A DNA stretch of 64,000 nucleotides, taken from Legionella londiniensis. Its GTDB lineage: Bacteria; Pseudomonadota; Gammaproteobacteria; Legionellales; Legionellaceae. Both the position numbers and the translations under genes were made by a program. The stretch lies in NCBI RefSeq assembly GCF_001467825.1, contig NZ_LNYK01000010.1:48635-112634 (forward strand), read 5' to 3'. The notes beneath the pieces are model-generated. The model was not told the origin of the DNA, made no database searches, and was given only the letters and a program-made list of their open reading frames with translations. Positions 38,201 through 48,016 of the stretch are shown here, piece after piece (position 1 is the stretch's first letter; each line of letters starts with the position of its first letter).

Positions 38201-38707
38201 AAAGCGGTCAATGATCTTAAAGCGGGAAAAACTCCGGCACTTGCCGCACCCATGCATGCAGGTCCAGAAATTGACTTAAGGATAAGCGCTATAATTCCCG
38301 ATGACTATATTGCAGATATCCATACCCGCTTAATCATGTATAAACGAATTGCCAATGCCAAAAGTAAACAGGAACTACGTGATCTGCAAGTTGAATTGAT
38401 TGACCGCTTTGGCTTATTGCCAATGCAGGTTAAATACTTACTTTTAGTGACGGAATTAAAATTACTTGCTGCCAATTTGGGTATTAACCGCATACAGGTA
38501 GCAGGCCAGCAGGGCAAAATTGAATTCAATGAATCACCCAATATTGATGCCGGCGTATTGATCAAATTGATTCAAGTGCATGCTGCACGGTACCAGATGG
38601 ATGGTCCATCACGTTTAAAATTTACGCTTGATAATACAGCTCACGAAGCCCGTATTCATGAAATTTTTGATTTACTGTATAGGTTAGGTCAAGTTCCAAA
38701 GCAATAA
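35252..38707 (+). CDS. mfd: Transcription-repair coupling factor Mfd
   Basis: ATP-driven translocase that displaces RNA polymerase stalled at DNA lesions and recruits UvrA. The 1151-residue protein (E. coli 1148) has the UvrB-like N-terminal module (DWETLPYDQFSPH, VLEHGEFAVRGSIIDIFP), the RNA polymerase interaction domain near residue 484 (APVVHLEFGVGRYQGL), and the RecG-like motor. Walker A is CGDVGFGKTEV (about 632), Walker B is DEEH (about 732), with SMTATPIPRTL, IETGIDIPTANT and QLRGRVGRS. The C-terminal TRCF domain ends at the stop. It converges with the acyl-CoA synthetase gene, leaving 13 bases between stop codons. Confidence 0.98.
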   Translation: MSKSILIPATSSKFQIWGQLHGSSLSLALAEFCEKTSGIKLVIAPDNFTAGQLQEEIRFFLAKDNNPQEILVFPDWETLPYDQFSPHQDIISERLSTLNRLSQTANAIVISAVSTLMHRICPQTFLHQHSLVLKHGQNLNIEQFRKHVQHAGYHCVNKVLEHGEFAVRGSIIDIFPMGSHLPYRIELFDTEVESLRQFDPETQRTIDKIKEIQLLPAREFPLNDQSITLFRRSFREQFSGNPSLCPVYEAVSNHQFPHGIEYYLPLFFESSAVFFDYLPENSTVCLIESIPEQAEQFWQEVNKRYEQRSYDITRPILKPNQMFISPTEFLTSARQYRQLRIYHQTQDKKGAHNFNIKKAPPLPVDRQSPEPLQSLRKHMEEDTCRYLIVAESPGRREVLLDLLKQSGISPKIQPTWHDFLHDDSKINIAVGPLISGAELLDKHISIIVESQLFGEQSTPQRRSASKAIDPDLIIRDLAELRIGAPVVHLEFGVGRYQGLQTIKNQGHLNEFLILSYAGDDKIYVPVTSLHLISRYTGADSEHAPLHRLGSDQWQKEKKKAAEKIHDVAIELLDIYAKREAKAGFTYRFDEFEYQRFASGFPFIETADQLRAIQEIIKDMESPRPMDRLICGDVGFGKTEVAMRAAFLAVQNGKQVCVLVPTTLLAGQHFENFRDRFADFPITIELLSRFRSGKEADRVIESLKDGRVDIVIGTHKLFQKNIHFKNLGLLIIDEEHRFGVKQKEHIKSLRTQVDILSMTATPIPRTLNMAMAGIRDISLISTPPAKRLAIKTFWQERNDFVLREAVLREILRGGQVFFLHNNIETIDRIGQDIQALVPEAKVKCAHGQMRERELERIMSDFYHHRFNVLVCTTIIETGIDIPTANTIIIDRADKFGLAQLHQLRGRVGRSHHQAYAYLLTPNRKLLTADAIKRLEAIVSLEDLGAGFTLATHDLEIRGAGELLGEEQSGNMHAIGFNLFMEMLDKAVNDLKAGKTPALAAPMHAGPEIDLRISAIIPDDYIADIHTRLIMYKRIANAKSKQELRDLQVELIDRFGLLPMQVKYLLLVTELKLLAANLGINRIQVAGQQGKIEFNESPNIDAGVLIKLIQVHAARYQMDGPSRLKFTLDNTAHEARIHEIFDLLYRLGQVPKQ

Positions 38708-38720
38708 ACTATCCAGCACT

Positions 38721-40385
38721 TTATTCCCAGATTATGGCATTGTGTTTTTCAATGGCTTCCTGAATAAAGTCATGATAGCGGTCTTCAACTACTCTCCGTT
38801 TGACCTTGAGTGTTGGAGTCAAAATATTGTTCTCAACAGTCCATTCATCCGCAACCACCAGAACATGGCTGATTTTTTCGTAATTTTTTAAATCATGGTT
38901 GGTCTGATGTAAACGCTCCTGTAAATAATCTTTTATCTCATCCTTCGGCATATTTCGAGCTTTTTTGCTTAAATCAACCAATAAAACATTGCTTGATAAC
39001 TCCCGCCCCACCAAACATAAATTTTCTATGAAATCATTTTGCGCAAATTTTTTTTCGATAGGGGTTGGCGAGATGAATTCCCCTTTCAGATTTTTAAATT
39101 TTTCTGATAGCCGTCCTAGAATCTTGACACGCTGTTCTTCATCAATCTCGACAATATCGCCTGTACGAAGCCAGCCATCCTCGGTAAATGCCTCTTTGGT
39201 TGCCTCTTTATCTTTAAAATAACCTTTCATCAAACAAGGACTTTTGATTAAAAGCTCATCTTTTTCACCTTTTTTTATCTCAACCGCAAGTCGCGGCGTA
39301 CCGACATACTTAGGCTTACGGTTCTCAAGCATCGATAAAGTGGCATAGGCAAAATTTTCAGTCTGTCCGTAACCTTCCTGGATTGGAATATCAAGTTTAT
39401 CGAAAAATTTCAATATGGAGACAGGGAGGTGGGAGGCGCCAGAAAAAAACCCTTTGCACCGTTCAAAGCCCAGCTCATGTTTGATTTTGTTTTTAATCAA
39501 GCCTGAAACAACAGGGATCTTCAACAAAATGTTTAACAGGGCAGGCGGCAGTTTTTGTTCAATTTTATTCTGAAATACATCCCAGATGCGTGGAACCGCG
39601 GCAAAGAGAGTTGGTTTTACCTCACGCAAATTTTTAGCAAAGGCGTCAAGGCTTTCGACAAAAGATACATCACATGAAATGTTGATGCTGCCAAGCTGAA
39701 TTGCCGAGCGTTCATAGACATGGGCAAGGGGCAGATAAGATAAAAGATGATGATGAGCAAGCCGCGCAACTCTGCTGATATCTTCAGGAAACAGGGTTAA
39801 ATATTTCGCGATGATTTCATGCGTATACATCGCCCCTTTGGGTTTTCCTGAAGTCCCAGAAGAATAAATAATCGTGTACAGGTCTTCCCGTTCAGGCAAA
39901 AGAATTTCTTCCAAAGGTTCGCCCTGCATTATCTCCCGCCAGCGAAACGTTGTTTCAAGGTCGGAATAGTAATCAAAATCAACAGTTTGAATATTATCAG
40001 GGATATGTCTTCGGGATGCTAAATGATTATCAAGTTTACCGACAAACACCAGCTTGACCTCAGCATGCTCCAGTACATATTGAATGCTTTCTTCATGCTG
40101 ATTGGGAAATAAGGGCACATTCACCATGTTCGCGAGGCTGATGCCAAAATCCGCGATAAACCATTCGGCACAATTTTTTGAATAAATGGCGATGTGCGTT
40201 CCTTTTTTAAGGCCTGAATTTTTAAGAAATGCGGCTACCTGACGCGCTTTATGCATAACCTCAGCCCAGGTATATTCATGCCATTGACCTTCCCGCGGCT
40301 GCCTCAGGTAAATTTGCGATGCCCGTTTTTTTTCGTGTTCAAGTAAGAGATGGCATATTGATCCTGTGAATTCTTCTGATTTCAT
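38721..40385 (-). CDS. AMP-forming long-chain acyl-CoA synthetase
   Basis: Activates fatty acids to acyl-CoA through an acyl-adenylate. The 554-residue protein has the AMP-binding P-loop YSSGTSGKPKGAMYTHE, GYGQTENFAYATLS, GWLRTGDIVEID and the C-terminal hinge ILGRLSEKFKNLKGEF. HDFIQEAIEKHN and LKVKRRVVEDRY at the end place it in the eukaryote-like FAA1/AcsL class rather than close to E. coli FadD. The start at 40385 has AAGGAG 7 bases upstream; a TTG further out is rejected. No fatty-acid degradation genes are adjacent. The 259 bases between it and tldD hold a probable terminator and no gene. Confidence 0.93.
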   Translation of the reverse strand: MKSEEFTGSICHLLLEHEKKRASQIYLRQPREGQWHEYTWAEVMHKARQVAAFLKNSGLKKGTHIAIYSKNCAEWFIADFGISLANMVNVPLFPNQHEESIQYVLEHAEVKLVFVGKLDNHLASRRHIPDNIQTVDFDYYSDLETTFRWREIMQGEPLEEILLPEREDLYTIIYSSGTSGKPKGAMYTHEIIAKYLTLFPEDISRVARLAHHHLLSYLPLAHVYERSAIQLGSINISCDVSFVESLDAFAKNLREVKPTLFAAVPRIWDVFQNKIEQKLPPALLNILLKIPVVSGLIKNKIKHELGFERCKGFFSGASHLPVSILKFFDKLDIPIQEGYGQTENFAYATLSMLENRKPKYVGTPRLAVEIKKGEKDELLIKSPCLMKGYFKDKEATKEAFTEDGWLRTGDIVEIDEEQRVKILGRLSEKFKNLKGEFISPTPIEKKFAQNDFIENLCLVGRELSSNVLLVDLSKKARNMPKDEIKDYLQERLHQTNHDLKNYEKISHVLVVADEWTVENNILTPTLKVKRRVVEDRYHDFIQEAIEKHNAIIWE

Positions 40386-40570
40386 CCCTGCTCCTTGGCA
40401 AAATAACCTCAATTCCCGCGGCAGTAGTTTAAAACTTTAGCCTGTCTCGCCACAAATAATATGAATGATATTGTTTTGCATTACAAGACTTCATGTGTTG
40501 AGTTCCGCAGTCATGACAGTAGAATGCTTGCTGAATAAAAAATAAACTTCAAAGGATCAGAGTCAAACCA

Positions 40571-40599
40571 TAAAAAAAGCAATTTATCATCCCGATAAA
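40571..40599 (-). terminator. Intrinsic terminator after tldD
   Basis: Read on the minus strand, TTTATC-GGGAT-GATAAA (40599-40583) forms a 6-bp hairpin followed by TTGCTTTTTTTA. It lies about 45 bases past the tldD stop codon on the transcribed strand and fits a rho-independent terminator, although the stem is AT-rich. Confidence 0.55.
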
Positions 40600-40644
40600 G
40601 CGTCTTAGCCTAACCGGATTATCCTGCCTGACTCGGCAAAAGCT

Positions 40645-42090
40645 TCATATACGGGTTCCACCCACGGTAAGCTCATCAATTTTCAAAGTAGGTTGCCCAA
40701 CACCCACAGGAACCGATTGGCCGTCTTTACCGCAGACGCCCATACCTAAATCCAGTTTCAGATCATTGCCAATCATGCTGATTTTTTTCATGACATCGGG
40801 ACCATTGCCGATTAGGGTCGCGCCTTTCACCGGTTTGGTAATCCTGCCGTTTTCAATCAGATACGCTTCACTCGCTGAGAAAACAAACTGGCCTGAAGTG
40901 ATATCAACTTGTCCTCCTGAGAAATTAGCAGCAAAAAGGCCTTTTTTAACCGAACGGATAATTTCATCAGGCTCGTAAGAGCCGGCAAGCATATAGGTAT
41001 TTGTCATTCTGGGCATGGGAGAATGAGCATAAGATTCGCGCCGGCAATTACCTGTAGGAGACATCCCCATCAATTTGGCGTTCAGCTTGTCTTGCATATA
41101 ATTAACGAGGATGCCATTATCAATTAATGTTGTGCACTGTGTCGGTGTCCCCTCATCATCTATAGTCAATGAGCCTCGCCGATTAGCCAAAGTTCCATCA
41201 TCCACTACGGTAACCCCAGGAGCTGCTACTTTTTGCCCAATTCGTCCGCTGAAAGCTGAGAGTCCCTTGCGATTAAAATCGCCTTCCAAACCATGGCCGA
41301 CGGCTTCATGCAGCAAAACACCAGGCCAGCCAGGTCCCAACACAACAGGCATTACACCCGCAGGAGCTTCTTCTGCATTCAGATTTACCAGGGCTTCCCG
41401 AACGGCTTCACGGGCATAACCCAAAGCCCTCTCCTCTTCCAGAAAATAAGAATATCCAACCCGTCCGCCGCCGCCGCATCTTGCTGACTCCCTACGCCCG
41501 TTCTCTTCCACGATAACACTTACATTGATGCTCACAAGCGGCCTGATATCTGCAGCCATGCTGCCATGCATACCAGCAATGATTACCACTTCATAACAGC
41601 CGGACAGACTGGCGTTAACCTGGATAACCCGTGGATCTATGCGCCGTGCTTCACGATCAATAGACTCAAGTAAGGCAATTTTTTCCTGCTTGCTCATGCC
41701 TTCGATGGGATTGATGCCGGGGTATCGAATAATTGGTGAACGGGCTACGTGGATTGGCTGTATTTTGGATGTACCGCCATGAGCTATGGAACGTGCAGCA
41801 GTTGCGGCGCGCTCCATAGCGGGTAAAAGGATATCGTCACAATAGGCATATCCTGTTTTATCACCGCTGATTGCGCGTATCCCTACACCCCTGTCGATGG
41901 AAAAATTGCCGCTTTTAACCTCTGAATCTTCCAGATACCATGATTCATAACTGCAACTTTGAAAATAAAGGTCAGCGTCGTCTACTTCTTTTTTTACAAT
42001 CGTCTGGAACAATTTGTCTATTGCTGACTTGTCAATTTCAGCGGGTCTTAATAAAAGATCCTGTGCGATCGTTAGTGTATTTAACTTCAT
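40645..42090 (-). CDS. tldD: Metalloprotease TldD
   Basis: Subunit of the TldD/TldE (PmbA) cytosolic metalloprotease, which degrades unfolded peptides and matures some modified peptides. The 481-residue protein carries the zinc motif [11 protein letters not shown] (His261, Glu262, His266) that marks TldD rather than TldE, with [12 protein letters not shown] and the C-terminal [16 protein letters not shown] typical of the family. It follows the nitrilase-family gene by 8 bases, a linkage also known from other gamma-proteobacteria. TldE is not in the window. Confidence 0.97.
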   Translation of the reverse strand: MKLNTLTIAQDLLLRPAEIDKSAIDKLFQTIVKKEVDDADLYFQSCSYESWYLEDSEVKSGNFSIDRGVGIRAISGDKTGYAYCDDILLPAMERAATAARSIAHGGTSKIQPIHVARSPIIRYPGINPIEGMSKQEKIALLESIDREARRIDPRVIQVNASLSGCYEVVIIAGMHGSMAADIRPLVSINVSVIVEENGRRESARCGGGGRVGYSYFLEEERALGYAREAVREALVNLNAEEAPAGVMPVVLGPGWPGVLLHEAVGHGLEGDFNRKGLSAFSGRIGQKVAAPGVTVVDDGTLANRRGSLTIDDEGTPTQCTTLIDNGILVNYMQDKLNAKLMGMSPTGNCRRESYAHSPMPRMTNTYMLAGSYEPDEIIRSVKKGLFAANFSGGQVDITSGQFVFSASEAYLIENGRITKPVKGATLIGNGPDVMKKISMIGNDLKLDLGMGVCGKDGQSVPVGVGQPTLKIDELTVGGTRI

Positions 42091-42098
42091 AATAAGCT

Positions 42099-42911
42099 CT
42101 ACAATATGTGATGTTCGTTGCAGGGAAACTGTCGGCGTAATTGATGCAGGCGTACCAAATCTATATCTGCAATTTGTATCCCAATCCCTGCTTTTTGTTC
42201 CGCAAGCTTTTTACCCCAAGGTTCAATAATCATGCTGTGCCCGTGAGTTTTCCGGCCGTTTTCATGTACTCCGCCCTGATTGGGAGCCAAGACATAACAC
42301 AAATTTTCTATCGCTCTGGCGCGCAGTAATATTTCCCAATGCGCTTTTCCAGTTACTGCGGTAAAAGCTGATGGAATGGAAACAATTTCAGCGCCCTTTA
42401 GTATTAATTGTCGGTATAATTCAGGAAAACGCAAGTCATAGCACACGCTCAAACCAATTTTTCCAACAGGCGTCTCCACCACCACTACTTCCTTTCCAGG
42501 TGAAACGGTTAATGATTCCCGATGCGCTTCTTCCCTGGATACACGAACATCAAACAAATGGATCTTGTCGTATCGCGCGACTCTCTGACCGCCAGAGTCA
42601 TACACCAGAGAGCTTGATTTTACGCGTCTTGGATCATCGCTTTGCAATGGGATAGTGCCTGCTATGACCCAGAGTTTAAATTGTTTTGCAAGCTTACTGA
42701 CAAAGCGCTGGATTTTACCATCGCCGTCTCTTTCTGCAACAGCCAGCTTGTCTGCTTCATTGAAGCCCATGAAAGCAAAATTTTCAGGCAACACCAAAAG
42801 CTTGGCCTGATCTTTTTGCGCTTTTGCAAAAAAATCAGGAAGTTGATTGAGGTTTTCCTCTATATTTGCCCTGGAATTCATTTGCACTATCGCTACACGA
42901 GTCATCTTCAT
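42099..42911 (-). CDS. Nitrilase-family amidase (Nit1-like)
   Basis: Carbon-nitrogen hydrolase of the Nit1 branch. Close relatives hydrolyse deaminated glutathione, a metabolite-repair reaction. The 270-residue protein shows the Glu-Lys-Cys triad: Glu43 in [10 protein letters not shown], Lys116 in [10 protein letters not shown] and Cys157 in [28 protein letters not shown] and [11 protein letters not shown] follow as in the family. The first of two nearby in-frame ATGs is used. It is cotranscribed with tldD, 8 bases downstream. Substrate is inferred from subfamily signatures only. Confidence 0.92.
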   Translation of the reverse strand: MKMTRVAIVQMNSRANIEENLNQLPDFFAKAQKDQAKLLVLPENFAFMGFNEADKLAVAERDGDGKIQRFVSKLAKQFKLWVIAGTIPLQSDDPRRVKSSSLVYDSGGQRVARYDKIHLFDVRVSREEAHRESLTVSPGKEVVVVETPVGKIGLSVCYDLRFPELYRQLILKGAEIVSIPSAFTAVTGKAHWEILLRARAIENLCYVLAPNQGGVHENGRKTHGHSMIIEPWGKKLAEQKAGIGIQIADIDLVRLHQLRRQFPCNEHHIL

Positions 42912-43030
42912 ACCTTTTCTTGCAATATACTTTGGGCACTTGCCAGCCTGAAATCGTCTCGATACACTTGAAAAGTCGGCAAGCCATACCTATCTATGCT
43001 ACACTACTATCGTAAATAATCGGAGTACAT

Positions 43031-43702
43031 ATGAACAGAAATCACATTTCAGTATTAACACAAGGCAGGGAATCAGCCCTTCAGGCCAATAAAGTCTTAC
43101 GCAACACGTATTGGTTACTGGGTATGACTTTTATATTCAGCGCAATTACAGCATTCGCTTCTTTTGCGATGAATGCCCGTCCCCATCCATTATTGGTGAT
43201 AGCAGGCGCTTACGGCTTAATGTTTCTGACCCATGCATTGCGAAACAGCCCTTGGGGATTGGTCAGTGTATTCGCATTCACCGGCTTTCTTGGCTATACC
43301 GTAGGCCCTTTACTGAACGTCTATATATCAAGCTTTTCTAATGGCCCGCAACTCGTCGGCACCGCATTAGGAGGCACAGGTTTGATATTTTTTGCCTTAT
43401 CCGGCTACGCCTTGACCACGCGTAAAGATTTCAGTTACCTGGGCGGTTTTCTATTTATTGCTGCCATAATCGGCTTACTCGCCATGATTGCCAGCATATT
43501 CTTTGCAATACCCGCCTTGCATCTTGCAATTTCTGCACTGTTCATGCTGATTGCTTCAGGATTAATTTTAATGCAAACCAGCGCAATCATTCATGGCGGC
43601 GAAACCAACTATATATCTGCCACGGTGACTTTATTCGTATCCATATACAATTTATTCGTAAGCTTGCTGAATCTCTTGGGCGCTTTTGGTGGCCGCGAAT
43701 AA
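43031..43702 (+). CDS. BI-1/YccA-family inner membrane protein
   Basis: Seven-helix membrane protein of the Bax inhibitor-1 (TMBIM) family, related to E. coli YccA and YbhL. YccA binds and modulates the FtsH protease; some family members conduct Ca2+ in a pH-dependent way. The 223-residue product has a short soluble N-terminus (to about residue 22) and hydrophobic segments through FVSLLNLLGAF at the end, with TGFLGYTVGPLLNVY and ALSGYALTTRKDFSYLGGF typical of the family. CGGAG lies 5 bases before the ATG. It is a single-gene unit with a terminator at 43714-43743. Confidence 0.93.
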   Translation: MNRNHISVLTQGRESALQANKVLRNTYWLLGMTFIFSAITAFASFAMNARPHPLLVIAGAYGLMFLTHALRNSPWGLVSVFAFTGFLGYTVGPLLNVYISSFSNGPQLVGTALGGTGLIFFALSGYALTTRKDFSYLGGFLFIAAIIGLLAMIASIFFAIPALHLAISALFMLIASGLILMQTSAIIHGGETNYISATVTLFVSIYNLFVSLLNLLGAFGGRE

Positions 43703-43713
43703 AGCTTTCCTTT

Positions 43714-43743
43714 AAGCACCCTTCTGTTGTTTAGGGGGTGCTT
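43714..43743 (+). terminator. Intrinsic terminator after the BI-1/YccA gene
   Basis: AAGCACCC (43714-43721) pairs with GGGTGCTT (43736-43743) across a 14-base loop, and the T-run TTTT at 43742-43745 overlaps the end of the stem. It lies 11 bases past the stop codon. The flanking genes converge, so it may also serve korB in reverse. Confidence 0.7.
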
Positions 43744-43796
43744 TTCCCTTTACCTATGCTTAATTGAACAGCCAGGCAGGATTGTCATGTGATTCG

Positions 43797-44765
43797 TTAA
43801 ACCTGATTCCAGCTGGTTTTTGCACATAAAAGTGCGTGCATATCTTCTTTTGTTTTTTTAACTTCTCCTTTTAACTGATATACATCCCGGATTTCTTGAT
43901 AATAAATCCCCAAAGGGACAGGAAATTCACCAAATTTCAATCTGGCAAGTTCAGTGGCTGCGAGGTAATTAGAAGGGTCATGGCGGTATGAGGCTTCGTG
44001 CGCAGGAACAACCTGAAAGGAAGAACCAATTAAATCCAAAGCACACGCATGATTTTCGCCAAAGAATAAATGCTCGCCTTTGGCGAGCATAAGTGTATTT
44101 TTTTCGCGGTTTGCCTTGACAGCAAAATCATCAAAAGCACCGGGGTTAAATATATGGCAATCCTGATATATTTCTATAAAAGCACAACCTGGGTGCTCAT
44201 GAGCTTTTCGAAGGACTTCTGCCAAATGGTTGGGATCCTTATCGACTGCGCGAGCCACAAAACTGGCGCCGCTTGCCAATGCCAGCGCCAGTGGATTGAT
44301 AGGCATGCTATTGACACCCATAGGCGATGTTTTTGTGATTTGGCCAGGTTTGGAAGTAGGCGAAAACTGTCCCTTCGTTAAGCCGTATACTTGATTATTC
44401 AAAAGCAATATATTGATATTCACATTGCGCCGCAGGCAATGAATCAGGTGATTCCCGCCGATGCTTAGCGCATCACCATCGCCTGTAATTACCCATACAG
44501 ACAAATCCTCACGCATGGCTTTAAGGCCGGTGGCCACCGCGGTTGCGCGGCCATGGATGGTGTGAAACCCATAAGTGTTCAGATAATAAGGCAAACGGCC
44601 GGCACAACCTATTCCTGATACAAATACATGCTTTTCAGGCGGCAACCCAAGTTCCGGCAATATCCGCTGAATTGCCGCTAATACTGCATAATCTCCGCAA
44701 CCCGGACACCAGCGAACTTCATTATTATTGATAAAATCCTTACGCTGTAACATGTTATTATTCAT
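43797..44765 (-). CDS. korB: 2-oxoacid:ferredoxin oxidoreductase, beta subunit
   Basis: TPP-binding subunit that works with the upstream alpha/gamma protein to convert a 2-oxoacid, most likely 2-oxoglutarate, to its acyl-CoA with reduction of ferredoxin. The 322-residue product has RWCPGCGDY (Cys20 and Cys23), SGIGCAGRLPYYLN, HGRATAVATGLK and the TPP/Mg signature TGDGDALSIGGNH followed by LLLNNQVYGLTKGQ. SPMGVNSMPINPLALAL is typical of KorB. The start overlaps korA by 8 bases with GGAAG 7 bases upstream. Substrate is inferred from subfamily motifs. Confidence 0.93.
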   Translation of the reverse strand: MNNNMLQRKDFINNNEVRWCPGCGDYAVLAAIQRILPELGLPPEKHVFVSGIGCAGRLPYYLNTYGFHTIHGRATAVATGLKAMREDLSVWVITGDGDALSIGGNHLIHCLRRNVNINILLLNNQVYGLTKGQFSPTSKPGQITKTSPMGVNSMPINPLALALASGASFVARAVDKDPNHLAEVLRKAHEHPGCAFIEIYQDCHIFNPGAFDDFAVKANREKNTLMLAKGEHLFFGENHACALDLIGSSFQVVPAHEASYRHDPSNYLAATELARLKFGEFPVPLGIYYQEIRDVYQLKGEVKKTKEDMHALLCAKTSWNQV

Positions 44766-46572
44766 AACTGGCTTCCACGTTCATATTGATAGCCTTGACG
44801 AGGTACCCTACAGAAAAGGGTTGGCCGTTGCATTGATTGATTAACTGCGCATCAACCAGATATTTCGCCCGCAGCAGCTGGCATAAGTGTCCTGTATTTA
44901 ATTCAGCAACGAGAATTTTTTTATACATCTGCAAAACCTTGCCTAAAGCATCGGGCAAAGGATTAAGATAACGAAGCGGAAGAAAAGCAATGGCCAATCC
45001 ATTTTCTTGACAACGTTGAACGGCTGATTTTATTGCACCATAAGTGCTTCCCCAACCAATGATTAACACATCGGCATCCTTATCGCCCTCTAAATCCAAA
45101 TCACGATACTCTCTGGCAATGCCCGCTATTTTTTGTGCACGTAATACGACCATATTTTGATGGTTATCGGCATCGTAGCTGACTTTGCCTTCTTCGCCCT
45201 GTTTTTCAAGCCCACCGATCTGATGAATCAGATTCCTGGTACCAGGAATATTCCAGCTTCTGACGAGATGTTCGTCACGCTGATAAGGCTTTTCGAAGCG
45301 ATTAAACCTCGGTAAAGGAATGGGCAAAGAGTCAATTTCAGGAATTTTCCAAGGCTCTGCAGCATTAGCCAGATAAGCGTCCAGCAGAACAATAACAGGC
45401 GTCATATAATTTACAGCAATGCGGAACGCTTCAATAACCGTTAGATAACAATCAGCAGGAGAACTAGCGGCGATAACAGGAAGGGGCGCTTCGCCGTGCC
45501 GTCCAAAAAGCGCAAGATTAAGATCACTTTGGCCTGTTTTTGTCGGAAGTCCGGTAGATACTCCGGCACGTTGCACATCAATCAATACGAGAGGCAATTC
45601 GGCAGCAACTGCCAATCCCAGGCTTTCGCTCTTTAAATCAAAACCTGGTCCTGACGTACACGTTAAAGCAAACCTGCCGCCAAATGAGGCGCCAATAGCG
45701 GAGCAAACGGCAGCAATTTCATCTTCTGCCTGAAACAGCTCCACACCGTAGTCCGCAAGCTTTGCGCATTCCTGTAAAATAGCGGATGCAGGTGTAATCG
45801 GGTAACCCGAAACAAGCATCGGAATGCCTGTACAAACTGTTATGGTCGCAGCAGCGAGAGCTACCGCTTCTACACCGGTAACCTGACGGTATGTCCCGGG
45901 TGAGCGATTGAGTTTTCCCAGCATAAAATGACGCCTGCTGAGCTCCAGTGTCGCCGCATAATTATGTCCTGCCACCAAAGCGAGTTCATTGGCCCGGGCA
46001 AGCAGCGGCTGTTTCTTAAATTTATTTTTTATAAATTGGAGGCAATGTTCTTTTGGCAAATCAAAAAGCCAAAGAACCATACCTAATATATAAAAATTTT
46101 TGGTTTTTTTAGCCTGATTGTGGCTGATGTCCAGTGTCTCAACCGCCCGTAGCGTATTGGTGATTAAAGGGAGAGAAATAATCTGATATTGGCTTGCTAT
46201 GGTATCCAGATAGTCGGGGGCGAGGCCTGCTTTTTCCCAATCTTTTTCCTGCAAGCTGTCTTCATTAAGAATAAGCAATCCGCCATGATTTAAAAATTGC
46301 AGGGAGTGCTTTAGAGCTGCAGGATTAAGCGCTACTAAAACATTGAGATTTTCGCCGGCTGTAAATATCGCCTGCTCCGCCATAGCAAGCTGAAATCCGG
46401 ATACCCCGCCTGGCGTACCGGCTGGCGCTCTAATCTCGGCAGGGAAATCAGGAAGGGTGCGGACATCATGACCGGCCAATGCCGCAGAGACCGTCAGCTG
46501 CTCACCGATAAGCTGTACGCCGTCGCCTGAATCTCCCGTCAGGCGTATCACCAAAGATTCAGTCATGGACAT
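44758..46572 (-). CDS. korA: 2-oxoacid:ferredoxin oxidoreductase, fused gamma-alpha subunit
   Basis: 604-residue partner of KorB made by fusion of the gamma domain (residues 1 to about 190: [37 protein letters not shown]) to the alpha domain with the pyrimidine-binding half of the TPP site ([68 protein letters not shown]). The enzyme is cytosolic and oxygen-tolerant in several aerobes. It overlaps pdxJ by 14 bases and korB by 8, so all three are translated as a unit. AGGA lies about 11 bases before the first ATG. Confidence 0.93.
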   Translation of the reverse strand: MSMTESLVIRLTGDSGDGVQLIGEQLTVSAALAGHDVRTLPDFPAEIRAPAGTPGGVSGFQLAMAEQAIFTAGENLNVLVALNPAALKHSLQFLNHGGLLILNEDSLQEKDWEKAGLAPDYLDTIASQYQIISLPLITNTLRAVETLDISHNQAKKTKNFYILGMVLWLFDLPKEHCLQFIKNKFKKQPLLARANELALVAGHNYAATLELSRRHFMLGKLNRSPGTYRQVTGVEAVALAAATITVCTGIPMLVSGYPITPASAILQECAKLADYGVELFQAEDEIAAVCSAIGASFGGRFALTCTSGPGFDLKSESLGLAVAAELPLVLIDVQRAGVSTGLPTKTGQSDLNLALFGRHGEAPLPVIAASSPADCYLTVIEAFRIAVNYMTPVIVLLDAYLANAAEPWKIPEIDSLPIPLPRFNRFEKPYQRDEHLVRSWNIPGTRNLIHQIGGLEKQGEEGKVSYDADNHQNMVVLRAQKIAGIAREYRDLDLEGDKDADVLIIGWGSTYGAIKSAVQRCQENGLAIAFLPLRYLNPLPDALGKVLQMYKKILVAELNTGHLCQLLRAKYLVDAQLINQCNGQPFSVGYLVKAINMNVEASYE

Positions 46573-47305
46573 AATGTCTTGCTTCCTGCATTAATTGCCT
46601 CATATGCTTAACCGCTTCCTTTAAACCGCAGAACAGGGCTCTTGAGATAATGGCATGGCCGATATTCAACTCATGCAATTCCTTGATAGCAGCCACAGCC
46701 TGCACATTGTGATAATGCAAACCATGTCCGGCATTCACAATTAAATTTAGCTTAGCAGCATATCGCGCTGCTTGTCTAATACGCTCCAGCTCTTCTTTCT
46801 GTAAAGTTTCATCCCGGGCATCAGCATAACAACCGGTATGAAGTTCAATCGCCTCAGCGCCTGTTTCTGCTGCTGCCTCAATCTGACTAATCTCAGGATC
46901 AATAAACAGTGAAACCTGGCTGCCCTGCTTTTGCATACGTTTCGTTGCTTGCTGTATTATATTAAAGTGGGCTTTCACATCTAACCCGCCCTCAGTTGTG
47001 AGTTCTTCCCGTTTCTCGGGAACAAAGCAAACATGTTCAGGTTGAATTTCTTCGGCGAAAGAAAGCATCGCATCGGTGACCGCCAATTCAAGGTTCATTC
47101 GCGTTTGTAATACCGCTTTAATCAGCCTGACATCACGAGCCTGGATATGGCGCAAATCTTCGCGCATATGCAAAGTGATGCCATCTGCCCCAGCTTCTTC
47201 GGCAATCATGGCAGCCTGCACTGGATCAGGATAACGGGTACCCCGTGCCTCGCGCAGCGTTGCTATATGATCAATATTAACCCCAAGTAAAAGATTTTTA
47301 TTCAT
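46559..47305 (-). CDS. pdxJ: Pyridoxine 5'-phosphate synthase
   Basis: TIM-barrel enzyme closing the ring of vitamin B6 from 1-deoxyxylulose 5-phosphate and 3-amino-1-hydroxyacetone phosphate. The 248-residue protein matches the family in length and in [73 protein letters not shown] and [11 protein letters not shown]. It follows recO by 24 bases, the same era-recO-pdxJ order as in many gamma-proteobacteria, and overlaps korA. Confidence 0.97.
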   Translation of the reverse strand: MNKNLLLGVNIDHIATLREARGTRYPDPVQAAMIAEEAGADGITLHMREDLRHIQARDVRLIKAVLQTRMNLELAVTDAMLSFAEEIQPEHVCFVPEKREELTTEGGLDVKAHFNIIQQATKRMQKQGSQVSLFIDPEISQIEAAAETGAEAIELHTGCYADARDETLQKEELERIRQAARYAAKLNLIVNAGHGLHYHNVQAVAAIKELHELNIGHAIISRALFCGLKEAVKHMRQLMQEARHYVHD

Positions 47306-47329
47306 TTATCACCATTAACGAAAAAAACA

Positions 47330-48016
47330 TCATAATTGAGCGCTGAACAATTCGCGAGCCTTAAGGCGTTTCCCTTCCAAAAAATAATCGATTGCAGAGC
47401 GCATGATTTTTTTTGCAACACGCAGTACGTCAGGATCATCAAGACGGTTGCCCGCAAAACCCAGTATATGCCTGCCTAAAATTCCATTCGCTGCAGGATA
47501 AAAACCATCTCCTGCAATATAATTGTAATATTCCAGTGCATTGATCGGATTTTGCTTGGCGTCTTCTGTCAGTTCGACTGCATAGCCGCAAGCCGAGAGC
47601 AAATGATACTCAAAACGCCTTAACACAGCTTCAAGTTCAAACTGGCCTTGCGCTGTCTGCAAACTGTTTATTGTCGAGACATAAGACTCGAAGAGTGCAG
47701 GCTGCACATCAAAAGGCTGCAAGAAATGATGCAGAAGTTCATTCGCATAAAAAGCAGAAAAAAGATTGCGGCCGCTTAAATCAAGCGTTTTGCCAGTAAT
47801 CTCAATTTCACGAACAAAACAAAAATCCTGGCGCTGATTCACTGAAAGCCATAATGGCGTAAATAGTTGCAATCTTGATTGGTTTTTGGGCGCTCTCGCA
47901 CCTTTTTGCAAACAGCGGACCATTCCCTTTTCCAAAGTGAAAAATTCAATATGCGCACTGGTATCCCCTACCCAGCGCTTATGCAAAATCCAGGCGTGCC
48001 ATGCATCAGTGATCAT
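47330..48016 (-). CDS. recO: DNA repair protein RecO
   Basis: Recombination mediator that helps load RecA onto gaps together with RecR. The 228-residue product has the N-terminal OB-fold (HAWILHKRWVGDTSAHIEFF, MVRCLQKGARAPKN) and a helical C-terminal domain (FSAFYANELLHHFLQPFD, LRRFEYHLLSACGY). It lacks the four-cysteine zinc module of some RecO proteins, as in E. coli. It overlaps the end of era by 11 bases and precedes pdxJ. Confidence 0.95.
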   Translation of the reverse strand: MITDAWHAWILHKRWVGDTSAHIEFFTLEKGMVRCLQKGARAPKNQSRLQLFTPLWLSVNQRQDFCFVREIEITGKTLDLSGRNLFSAFYANELLHHFLQPFDVQPALFESYVSTINSLQTAQGQFELEAVLRRFEYHLLSACGYAVELTEDAKQNPINALEYYNYIAGDGFYPAANGILGRHILGFAGNRLDDPDVLRVAKKIMRSAIDYFLEGKRLKARELFSAQL

